Assembly: GCA_029964075.1 (NCBI GenBank) | Contig: CM057149.1 | Span: forward strand, 6,396,465 to 6,460,464 | Direction of reading: 5' to 3' | Source: Patiria pectinifera | Taxonomy: Eukaryota > Echinodermata > Asteroidea > Valvatida > Asterinidae | DNA length: 64,000 bases | Shown here: positions 20,968 through 32,900 of the stretch, piece by piece | Position numbering within the stretch: position 1 is the first letter of the stretch | Layout of the letters: each line of letters begins with the position of its first letter | Program-made: the position numbers and the translations under genes | Notes under the pieces: generated by a model | The model's database searches: none | What the model saw: the letters and a program-made list of their open reading frames with translations, nothing else | What the model was told of the DNA's origin: nothing

Positions 20968-23900
20968 CTACACACAAGAACAAAATATCAGCTTAGTAAG
21001 TACAGGTATTGACGGACATTTTACATACAGTAAACTCCGGCTGAACCGGCACTCTTGGGATCCGGGCAATTCCACGGTTACTCACGTTACATTTTTGATG
21101 TACTTTTGAGTTTCCTTGGGCTGTAGTTACCTTACTGAAAAGGTTTAATAACTGTTATCCCCATGGTAGATAGAGTAGACCTAGACCTACCTAAGCACCA
21201 AAGATGACATCCAGAAAAATGTGTTACATGTATGTATGATAAACGTGAGTAACCGATTTTGTGCGTCTTGTTTATCATACATAACACATTTTCTGGATGT
21301 CGTCTTTGGTGCTTTGAATTGTCTAACACGATCTCTCCTGTTTAAAATGAAGAAGTCGTGCAATTTTCAGAATAGTTTTGTTTGTGCTAGCCTGGCATGC
21401 CAGAATGAAGCGGGTGTTACAGTTTTATGTGTGAAAAAAGTCAACACAACTGCACCAATTCTATGAAGATAAATAATAATAATAATAATAATCGGCATTT
21501 AAGAACGCTCTTATTAGTAAACTAAATCACAGCGCTTACAGTATTATTATTACCCCTGATCATTGGGCCAATTAAACATTTCAAATACCATCTCGGCTCC
21601 CCGGGGAGTATACAGCTCGATGCAGCCTGTTAGGCGCAAGCAAGCTTATTCAATCAGAATAATCATCTCTGCCCTCACAGGTACCCATTTACTCCTGGGT
21701 GGAGAGAAGCAATGAGTGACAAAGTGCCTTGCTCAAGGGCACACGCACCATGACCCCGCCAGGACTCGAACCCACAACCCGCAGCTTTACCCACAGACCA
21801 CGAATCCAGTGCCCTTAACCACGAGGCCACAGCACTCGTGGTTAAACCTCTTCTTCTGAATACTTTCGGGAAGAAACGCCTGCAAGGATGTTTAAACATT
21901 GCCCTATGAACAGTAGTATTTGAAGCCAATGCCCACAAGGCACTAGTTCATGGTGTCACTTTCTTTTGGTCATAATCAAAGTTTGATCTTTATCTTACCT
22001 ATTTCGATGGACTGTGGTTGGCTAGTCTCACCGTCGCCCCCTGAACTGTAACCCCTGACCTTGACGTAGTACGTAGTGCCCTTCTTCAGGCCGTCGATGG
22101 TGATCTCGTTGGTGTTCTTGTCAACCTGCTTATCGGAGGCCTCGGCTTCAAATTCTCCCTGCTTCCAGTACAGGATCTAAAAGGTAAAAAAAAAAAGCAA
22201 AACAACCCAGATTTTTGTTGACAAAATTTGGTACGCTTTTATTTTCCCTTTTGCAGAAAAGCAACCCGTGTTTTTACTGGAGTCTTACAAATCAAGGATC
22301 TTAAAATCGGGAAGCTTAGAGGAAATATACAACATTTGCTTTTGCTGTTATTTCCAGAAACGGATGGATTTGGGGGGGGGTGAGTATTTTATAGGAAATA
22401 TCGTTACGTTGACTTGTTTGAAGTTTTGGGTTCGTAGATGCTGGAAAAACCAAGAAAAACAATCATGATCTCGTAGTCTGGTTCCCTGACCCAACTTCAG
22501 ATGAAACAGAGCATTAATAGAGGTCGGGGAATCATAAGGTCAGAGAACCAGCCTAGCGGACTTGTACCCGTTCAAACAAAATGCGGACTAACTAAATGTG
22601 ATAAATTTGGGGCTGTATTTGAAGAAAAAAAAACAGTTTTTTCCCCAACGCTCAGCATTGGAAATTGATAAAAATAAAAACAACACTTTTCTGGAAAATG
22701 TCAGCACACCAGGTGCCATGATTTTAAACGCTTTAGACTGTTATTTACTAACAGTCCAATAAGGTTTTTCACAATAATTTGGTAGTTTTGTTTTTTGATG
22801 TTTGCAAATGGTGCATACACTTATTCCCTTAAAGCCGTTAGCCGAATCTGGAGAAGAATCCTATGTTTCAGAAATGGAACTAGGAATGCAACTTATGGGA
22901 AAACGGATCTTAAAGGGGCACCCCATTACCTTGTATCCTGTCAAGGGTTCCTCATTATCTGATGTGGTGATGCCATCCCACGTGATTGTCATACCGGTGG
23001 TTCCTTTAAGCGTGACCTTGACATTTCCCGGTGCCTGTTGGGGTGCTGTTGCCAAAAAAATCATCAGAAGACAATATTTTTTTAACAAAGCTTCTTTTAT
23101 TTTTGTGTTACCATGGATGCATGGCGTCACTTGTAGGATAATGTTAACTCTGATGCGTGGACAGACGGTGTTTGGGTTTCTGAAAATGTTTAAGTTAAAA
23201 CAAACAAAAAAGTGAAATTCAGTTATAAGATGGAATTTTGCGTCGGGGTGATATAAATCAAAATTCAGTTGTTATTATCACACTTGAAAATGATATCATG
23301 CAAATGCATGAGATAGAACAATTCATCTTGAGCAATAATCTGTGTCTTTTTAAGAACCTTTTATTAATGACTTTTTCGGACGAAAAAAGAAAAAGAAAAA
23401 AAGAAACCTCTGAGAAAATGAAAATAAGTATAATGACATAAATTAGAATGAGAAAATAAACAAAATAATGGTTCCTGCGTTAGTGACCCTTGAGGTACAA
23501 AAAATTCAGGTTTTTCTTTAACAGAAGCTATGCACATGCATTTTTGGTCAAAGCAATTCTTGCATTTTTCGAGAAATTTTTCAAGCAGTAGTGTCATACC
23601 TTGAAAAGCAAGCAAAAGCTACAATCCTGGCCAAATCTCGCTGCCCCCCTCCCCCCCAGCTCAATGTTGTCTCTCATTGCGCGATGTGTGCTCCATCAGC
23701 TGGAGAGAACAACATTGACCGGGGGAGCGGGGGCGTGGGTGACCGTGGCAGGCTCAGGAAGTGTCCCAACCAATTTGGTCGGGATTGTAGTTTTCACATT
23801 ATTTTTTTTTTAATTTGGTACTCAAAAGTAAAGAAAAATAACTGAAATTAATAAAATGCAAAAATAATCATGTTTGCTGTTTAAATGCAAGAAATAACTC

Positions 23901-26900
23901 AATGTTGTACTGCAATGTGGAAATCGTAAAATGAGGTTAGAATACAGGAAGAGGCTTTCGTGTTCTTGAGCAAGCTACTTTATCACAATTACTTCTCTCC
24001 ACCCAGAAGAGATAAGGGAACCGGTAAGGAACAGTCAATCCTTGTGTTACATTGTGATGTGAGTTGTTTTCAGACTTGTATCTATTTTGTTCTCCAAAGG
24101 ATTTGGATGTATCCAAGATTATACGCTTGCCAATCAGGGGTAACGGTAGCTGTGATACCATGTAAACGCTTCATTCCTCCCGTATGCAAATGACTACATG
24201 TATTATGAATCATTTGATACATTTAAAATGTTCACAATCAAGAAACAATGGTGAAATGTTTACATTTGAAACTTTTTTTATCAATCTAGCAAAAGCAGTA
24301 ACCTTACAGGAGACCTGTTTCCATGGAAACCCAGAAAAAGTCTGAAGTTCACAAGTTGTTCATCTCATAAACCTGCACTGTCTGGTAACTTGAGGTCAAA
24401 GCATTGCTTTAAATACAAAAGCAACTTGTGAACATGGAAAGCTCAAAAGAATGGGTGTCACATTCACAGGCCATTTTCCAGGTTTTTTTATGAAAACTGG
24501 TCTCTTGAAACTTAAAAAAAAAAAAAAATGTTCTGTCAATTTGTTGTTCCGTGAGAATTGCGCAATCTGTGAGGCGTTTTGGCAAAAGGAGACCGAACAG
24601 GGTACAGGCCTTAGTGGAGAAAAATGCAAAGAAAAATATAAAAAAACCAAGAAATTATATAAAAAATCATAGATTAAAAGTGTTTCAACAACTGGCATCT
24701 TCCACTTTGACGAGTACAAAACTCAAAGACTTTTTTGCAACTATTTTGCCGTTTTGACGTGTCGATAAATGCGAACTTTAAACAGCGATAACTTGTCAAT
24801 GGAATGTCCAATCGAAGTGCAACAAACAGTATTGTAAGGAGAATTTCATTCTCTTTCCTAATACCCGCAAACCCTCATTTCGACCTCTGCCCAGTTCTGT
24901 CTCATCTTGCCAGAATGCCTCACATTTAAGAGACACACTTAATTAAAGATGTGGACTGTCGGCTATCGATGACAACAGTCATTCCTGAAATGAAACACAA
25001 GGCACTTGCGGTAATGGTACATGAAAGTGGGTTGCGGGAGGGGGTAGCATGGATCATTCAGTAAGAAGGGGGGTGGGGTTGGGTGGGGGGAACAGAACAC
25101 AGTGCGAGCATGAGGAACGGGAGTGACATAAACAAAACAAAAGCATTCTCCGGTTATTTGTTAACGTGGTCTGGGCATGCTGGACACTTGCAATAAATTT
25201 AAAAAAAAAAAGTGTTGGGACTTAGACCTGCCCTCTGTGGCAGCGTAAATCCTTTTAGAAAAAATTAATATTTTGAACAAAAAGGTTAAAAACCAAATCT
25301 TTTTAAGCCCCTGAATTGTGAATGGCTCATGCATCAGAAACCATCGATGATTTGAAATGTTTTCAAAACAAATGCTTCAAAAAGGTAACAGAAAAACAAA
25401 CAAAATAGTTTTGAAAGCCTGTTTACAGTCACATTTCAGGAGGTTGATAAAAGTTCCTTTTTCTCCCATTTGTTTAAAACAAAAATCAACTCAAACGAAA
25501 GCTGTTAGAAATCATTGTTGTGCCGTGATGTGAATTTTTTTTTATTAATTGGTTCCATTTTTTTCCTGGAGATTGGGATGTTATCCATGTCATTTGTACA
25601 ACTCACATTGCCTTCTTTTTAATTTCTCTTTTTTTTTATAGTTAAGGTAAAACATTCGGAAATTTGGGAATTTTCAAAATTTTGAATATTGGCAGCTCCA
25701 ATTTTGTAACACAAATTGTTCTCTCAGTAAAGTCTTAAGCCCGGTTCATACTTCATGCAAAAGCGAATGCGAAGCGAATTTTACGTCATGAAACATTCGC
25801 TGCGAAATTCGCCCGAGTTGAAAAGTGTTCAACTTTTACGAATTCGCATCGCAAATACTCTCCATGACGTCACAAATTCACGTTTGCTTTCACGCCAAGT
25901 ATGAACCGGGCTTAAATGGAAACATCCAAATGTAGCAAGGCTTGATTTGACTCATGCTGGAAGCCAGGGGAAACATGACCAAACTGCTAATTGATTGAAT
26001 TCCCTGTAAGGCTGTTACTGAAAGCAGTCAAGAAGTGACATGGACCCACCCCATAGGTGACCTTAAGCTTATTTACATTAGATGACTTGTCAAAAAAAGC
26101 AGGTGAGAAAGCAGGGCCATGCAGTCAAACCGGTCCAGAAAGATTCTCTTATTTTGGTTTTCAACTTTTGTCATCTCAAAACAAATGACATTTGATATGA
26201 AAAGGAAAAGGCAACACAGCTCCTTTCTTTTAACCAGTTCGCGCCGGATGACGTGTGTTTACGCAAAGGTTTTGCGGTATTCAGAACGGATGATGGATAA
26301 ACACGCAGGGAGCGAGGCCGGAAATATCTGTCAGCGACCCGCTCGCAGCGAGCAGGGACGGAAATATGAGCGTGCTGCCCGAGGGTGATGGCTTCAACCC
26401 GCCTGGCGTGAGGTTGAGTGAAAAGTAATCCTGCGCCTCGTTCCGTTCTTGTCAAAATATTCCCGGCGCGAACTGGTGAATAAGAAGCCGTTCCATCTTA
26501 GCATAACAAGTCAAAATTATTGACTTGATTTGAGTTTCCAAAACACCAACAAAAATATGAGTAAACCCTGTTTCAAAAAAATTACACTGAGATCATCAAG
26601 AAGGAAGAAAGCAAATTTTGATCAAAAGAAAATTTGCTGGAGTCTGGTTGACAGTGATCTGTGTCAATCTGTCGATTGTTTTTTTTTTCCATTTTCGTTT
26701 TTTTTTCCCCCAAGAAAATCTCTCTGGACTCAAGGAGGGAGGCAAATAGGGAGAAATATACTGTACTACCAATCAGCATTGAACTTGGAGTTTGCGTCGG
26801 CATCTCGACTGTGGTCACTTGATAATAACAGGGAGGAGAACAATTATAATGAAAACAACATCGGTCAAACTATCGCTACCGACGCACACATTGCTACCGT

Positions 26901-29900
26901 ACTCGGCTGGACAAGTGCAGGCAAGCCTGGGCATATATGGAGACTCTGAGGAGCAGCACAGAAGAAGGCCAACAGATTCAGTAGACATTGGTGGCCTGCA
27001 AGTTTATTGCTGCCACTTGTGCAGTAAGGCCATTCATTCCATGTGGCCACCTCAAGATTGCGGCCACCAGTTTTGTAGTGTCCGCCACTCATTTTAACAT
27101 TGTAAGTTTTTCTTTAATTAAGGTCATTTCACTGAGGCCACTCTTCTTTTGTGGCCTAATTAGGCCACTAAGTTATTTTTGCCTCATATCCCATATATCC
27201 ACCAGTTTATTGTCATTGTGGCCACCAGCTTAATGTGGCCACGAATTCATTGTGGCAACCAGTTCATATAGTGCTAAGGTTATCCATTAATGTTGGCCAC
27301 TTCCCAATTTCGACCACCTCTCCACTGTGGCAACTGCCAGTCAAAATGGCCACCATCAGTTCAGTTTGGCCACCAATTTATCATGGCCACCAGTTCAATG
27401 TGGCCACCATTTCACTATGGCCACCTACAAATTAAGGTACGTATATACTGTGGCCAACTGCCCATTTTGGCCACTACTTTGCAGTGGCCACCTCTCCATT
27501 TTGATTGGACTGCCCCCTCTTAACGCCCAGCTAGCTTGACTGCACTTGTGAAACCCTGGCACATACCGTACATGTACATAATACAATCTAGATGTAGCTC
27601 AGCACTCAAACCAAGCTGCCTGCACATACGCATACACAGCACATAAAAAAGCAGACGCCACACGATCATTATTCTACACATCAATTCACAACTCAGTACT
27701 CGATCAAAAATGATTACTAAAAAGTGGTTTTCTAATCTGACTGAAACGAATATGCCACCATACAGACAAAACCAACAGGAGACTAAACACAAACTAGTAC
27801 CTGGATTAATCGGTTGGGATAAGGGCGTACATTTGATTGAAAACCAGACAAATTTGCTCATGATGAGCACCTACAGGCAAAACAGACTTGTCTTTCCCCA
27901 TTTCAAGTTGAGTAATGCTGTACTGATTTACGAAAGCAACCCAATGTTGGTCTGGGGGAGCGGGGAAGTTGGAGACCCAACCCGAGCACCGATTCACTGT
28001 ACAACACTCACAGACACCACCGTTAATGGCAAAAGAACTGCGCCATCTATTCAACAAAACAAGTTCTCCATGGTGGTAATTGACCTGTCGCGGTAGAATC
28101 GCGTCAACGCAGCTTGTGAAATATTGTCCAATTACATGATACACAAATGGACGCGGAACGCGCAAAATCTGAGACAAACAAAACTTAGTGTTCAAAAACT
28201 CCACATGGTTGTCTAAGGGGCGTGGCTAACTCGCAAACGGCGATAGGTCAATTTACAATGCTTCCGCCATTATAGGGGGGCTCCACGAGTGTACAGTGAT
28301 TGCTTTGCTGGACTGGTTTGTAAAAAAAAAGCAAAAGTCTACTTAACCTAACCCCCACAGGGTATTCTCTAGGCACCCTGCCAAATGCAACAGTGTGCAG
28401 TGAACAAATATACAATGTATACCAGCCTTGGTACCAAGTACCTACCCTGCCAAATGCAACGGAATGCAGGGGTGCAACGCATCACAGCAGGAGACTGCTA
28501 AATGCAACAACTTTTTACCACCGTTGCATTCTGTTGCATTTTATAGCAGGGTTAGGATTAATCAAGAAATAACTGGCATTTTAAAAGGCTATAGGAAAAC
28601 CTAGATACGATCTTCAAAACAACAAATGCCAAGATATTTGCAAGGCACAGGTAGCATGAGAGTATAAGAGTGAGGAATTTAAAACACGTAAATAAAATTT
28701 CGGAAAGAGATGCTTCTTTTAATGATTTTAATAAATTTCCCAGAATTTTAAATTGCCAAATGACTCTCCCTTTGAAAATCAAAAATTGAAAATCAATATG
28801 AAGGGTTTAGTTCCAAAACGCGATATATCCATTTAAAAAAAAAGTGGAAAATTGTGCACGGTTATGAAACTTTAAACAATGAACAACAGTGTTGCAGTTT
28901 TTTTCTGAACTTCATTTTTCGCTTTATTGTATTCTTAGGTTGTATCTGAGTAGGTAAAAGCCGTCGAAATTGGCTTTGGAAAGCCAGGAGAGAACGGGTT
29001 TCTAAAAGGGAACAAAATGGCGTATATCGCGTTTTGTTTCAGAACTCTACCTGCAGTAAATTTTGAACTTAGAAAATGCTTACTTTGGGTATATGAATTG
29101 CGATGGTTTCTCCCAACCACCCACTGTACAAAATTCTAAAAATCATGCTTGACAAGATCGCGTTGCAATATATCAGTGCAAGGGTGAAGGGGGATTTTTT
29201 GGGGTAAGTGAATCTACAAGAAGTTGTAGGGAGAATGAATTGCTTATTTCTATAACTGTGCATGTACTACTGTCATATTTTGCTGAACATAACCAAAAGT
29301 GGTATGGACGTGAAAAATGGGCCCATGCTTACGAAGCTGCAATGCAGAAATGTACTTTTTGTAATACTAAGCTTAGCAAAAATCCAGTGAGTAGCAGTCT
29401 TGAGCAGTAAATGCTATGCCATGTGATGGTCTGGCTGATAGCGTAAGTTCAATTTCGTGAGTGTTGCTAAGCAGGTTCTTTTTTACTGGGAGAGCAATTG
29501 TCCATTTGAGAGACCGTAAGCAGACGGCGATGTAAGCACAACAAAGAGCATGCTTAACTCGATGTGACAAATCAGCTTAAATTTGTTACCCTAAAGCTTT
29601 AGCATGTCCACGCCATCTACGTTAAGGTAAGCACGTTCGTTTCTATAGACGATGTGACATTTGTTTACAATTTGGATGTTGTGGTCACGTGATGCCAACT
29701 TTCAGCAAACGGTTCTCTTCTGCACTGCATGGATATCTCTGGAAATATGCATGGTTTAAAAGTATTGGGTTGCCCTTGGGTTGCCCATGGGTTGCCCTTG
29801 GGTTGCCCTTGGGTTGCCCTTGGGTTGCCCTTGGGTTGCCCTTGGGTTGCCCTTGGGTTGCCCATGGGTTGCCCATGGGTTGCCTATGGGTTGCCCTTGG

Positions 29901-32900
29901 GTTGAATTAGGTTGCCCTTGGGTTGCAATTGGGTTGCCCATGGGTTGCCTATGGGTTGCCCTTGGGTTGAATTAGGTTGCCCTTGGGTTGCAATTGGGTT
30001 GCCCTTGGGTTGCCTATGGGTTGCCCTTGGGTTGCCTATGGGTTGCCCTTGGGTTGCCCTTGGGTTGCCCATGGGTTGCCCTTGGGTTGCCCTTGGGTTG
30101 CCCTTGGGTTGCCCTTGGGTTGCCCTTGGGTTGCCCTTGGGTTGCCCTTGGGTTGCCCATGGGTTGCCCTTGGGTTGCCCATTGGGTTGCCTATGGGTTG
30201 CCCTTGGGTTGCCCTTGGGTTGCCCTTGGGTTGCCCTTGGGTTGCCCTTGGGTTGCCCTTGGGTTGCCCCTGGGTTGGCCATGGGTTGGCCATGGGTTGC
30301 CCTTGGGTTGCCCATGGGTTGCCCATGGGTTGCCTATAGGTTGCCATTGGGTTGAATTAGGTTGCCCTTGGGTTGCCCTTGGGTTGCCCTTGGGTTGCCC
30401 TTGGGTTGCCCTTGGGTTGCCTATGGGTTGCCCTTGGGTTGCCTGGTGCTAAGACGGCACAGGGCAGTGAGGCCTTAATTTAACATAACTTTCTGCTGAC
30501 CATTCAACTGCATAAAAAAAATAAGCTCCTTTTGCTGATAGAAAAAAAAAATTGACCGTACGTGGCACATTTCAGTTTTGCAGCTTCAGAAGCTTGGGCC
30601 CCAGCAACGTTTATTTTCATTTTTATTACCAAAAAGCAAAAATGATCGAAACCTAATTTTTGTTTTTGACTTACGGGCTTTGAGTGTCGTGACTTGGGCA
30701 ACTTCAGTGCTGGGGGGTCCGTCCCCGCCCCCACTGTACGCCATGACGTTGATATTGTACATAGTGTTAGGATCTAGGTCCACGATGGTAGCTTCTGTTC
30801 CTGGGCCGGGACTCCTGACGATGTTTCCCAGCTCCTCTGTGGAACCTTCCTCCCAGTATTTGAGCTACAAAGACAACCCCCAAAATATGAACCTCGGTGA
30901 GGGTCTTGCATTGGCAAAGTGTTACTTTAGATGTGTACACCTCGGAACAGATTATGGATTAACATCCAGAGAGCAAGGCCAGAAATATCTGTCAGTGACC
31001 CGCTCGCAGCGAGGGGGGCCGGAAATATGAGTGTGCTGCCTGAAATTGATGGCTTCAACCCGCCTGGCTTGAGGTAGAGTGAAAAGTAATCCCATCCCTC
31101 GTTCGGTTCTTGTCAAATAATACCTGCGCGAACTGGTTAATAACGGTTGGCGCTCTAGTAATTTAACACAGCTCTATGCCTGGTATAAAGTATGAACTTC
31201 AGAGAAACATGCTCGTGAAGCTATGATGCCACAAAATATCTTCAAGAAAATTTGCGAATACTTGTCTTGATCATGACGTCATTAAGTTGAGGTCAAAATT
31301 TACCGTCACATATGAACCCAAGTGATGGTGGAAGAGGGAAGGCACTTGCCCACATGAATTTCAAGGGGATGCAAGTAGGAGTTACGGCTTACTTTGTATC
31401 CGTCCAGGACTCCTACGATTTGCTCTGCATCAATGCCTGTCCATGAGACCTGGACACTGGTTGCTGATGCGGCTGTGGCTGTGACTGCCGTGGGTGCCTC
31501 TTCTGGACCTTGAGGGATTGGATGAAAACCAAGGGTCAATTCAATGGAACTAGTTAGCACAGAAATATGCTTACCACTTTAGGTTTTAGTATGGGGTGGG
31601 TTTTGGGGTGGGGTTTTGGGGTGGGATTTCGGGGAGGGGTTTTGGGAGGGGTTTGGGGAGGGGTTTGGAGTGGGATAGGGGGTGGGGTTTGGAGGATGGG
31701 TTGGGGAATGTTGGGTTTGGGGTTTGGGAATGGGGTTTGAGGGTGGGAAATGAAGTGGGGTTATGGATGGGGGTGGGGATTTCACTCACTTCTCTGTTAG
31801 CCAGGGACGTCCATGAGGTCTTTTCAACGGCTGAATACTATTTTAAGGTGTACACTTCCGAAAAAGTAGTTCTTGGAGGTAGGTGGTGGGTTGAGAGTGT
31901 GGGCAGGGTATGGAGTGTGGTGGAGAGCTGGGTAGAGAGTTGGGTGGGGTGTTGGATGGGGTGTGGAGTTGGTTGTGGAGTAGGGTGTGGAGTTGGGTGG
32001 AGAGTTGGGTGGGGTGTGATGTTGGTGGTGAGTTGGGTAGGGTGTGGGATGGGGTGTGGAGTTGGGTGGAGAGTTGGGTGGAGAGTTGGGTGGAGAGTTT
32101 GGTGGGGTGTGGAGTTGGGTGGAGAGTTGGGTGGGGTGTGGAGTTGGGTTGGGTGGAGAGTTGGGTGGAGAGTTGGGTGGGGTGTGGAGTTGGGTGGAGA
32201 GTTGGGTGGGGTTCAGTGTTGGGTGGAGAGTTGGGTGGGGTGTGGAGTTGGGTGGAGAGTTGAGTGGGGTGTGGAGAGTTGGGTGCAGAGTTGGATGGGT
32301 GAGGAGAATTGGGTGGGTGTGGAGAGTTGGGTGGGGTGTGGGGAGTTGGGTGGAGAGTTGGGTGGGGTATGGAGAGTTGGGTGGAGAGTTGGATGGGTGA
32401 GGAGAACTGGGTGGGTGTGGAGAGTTGGGTGGGGTGTGGGGAGTTGGGTGGAGTTGGGTGGGGTGTGGAGTTGGGTGGAGAGTTGGGTGGAGAGTTGGGT
32501 GGGGTGTGGGGAGTTGGGTGGGGTGTGGGGAGTTGGGTGGGGTGTGGGGGAGTTGGGTGGAGTTGGGTGGGTTGTGGAGTTGGGTGGAGAGTTGGGTGGG
32601 GTCTGGGGAGTTTGGTGGGGTGCGGGGAGTTGGGTGGGGTGCGGGGAGTTGAGTGGCATTTGGAGGTGGAGTGGGTTTGGCATGGATTGGGTGTGGTGGT
32701 TTGAGAGGACTTTCACTCATTCCTCTAGAAGCGGTAAACTTAAAGAAAAATTGGTTTCAGAGGTAAGAGGCATTCAGAGGTAGGAGGTGGGTTGAGATTG
32801 AGGGTGGGGTGTGGGGGAGAGGCTTCAAGGCTTTCACTCACTTCTCTGGAAGGAGTAAACTTCCGAGACTTGGCTCATGGGTCCGTCCCCCTTGGAGTTG

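Noticed and set aside
26530..26949. 139-codon plus-strand frame as a gene
   Set aside because: It spans poly-T tracts, has low-complexity composition and lies within a contactin intron beside a MITE.
29884..30452. Several 100-150 codon frames on both strands
   Set aside because: All come from the 11-bp satellite; the period is not a multiple of three and every frame gives the same 11-residue repeat.
31596..32783. A 395-codon plus-strand frame and long proline-rich minus-strand frames
   Set aside because: They are products of a GT-rich minisatellite lacking stop codons, inside a contactin intron.
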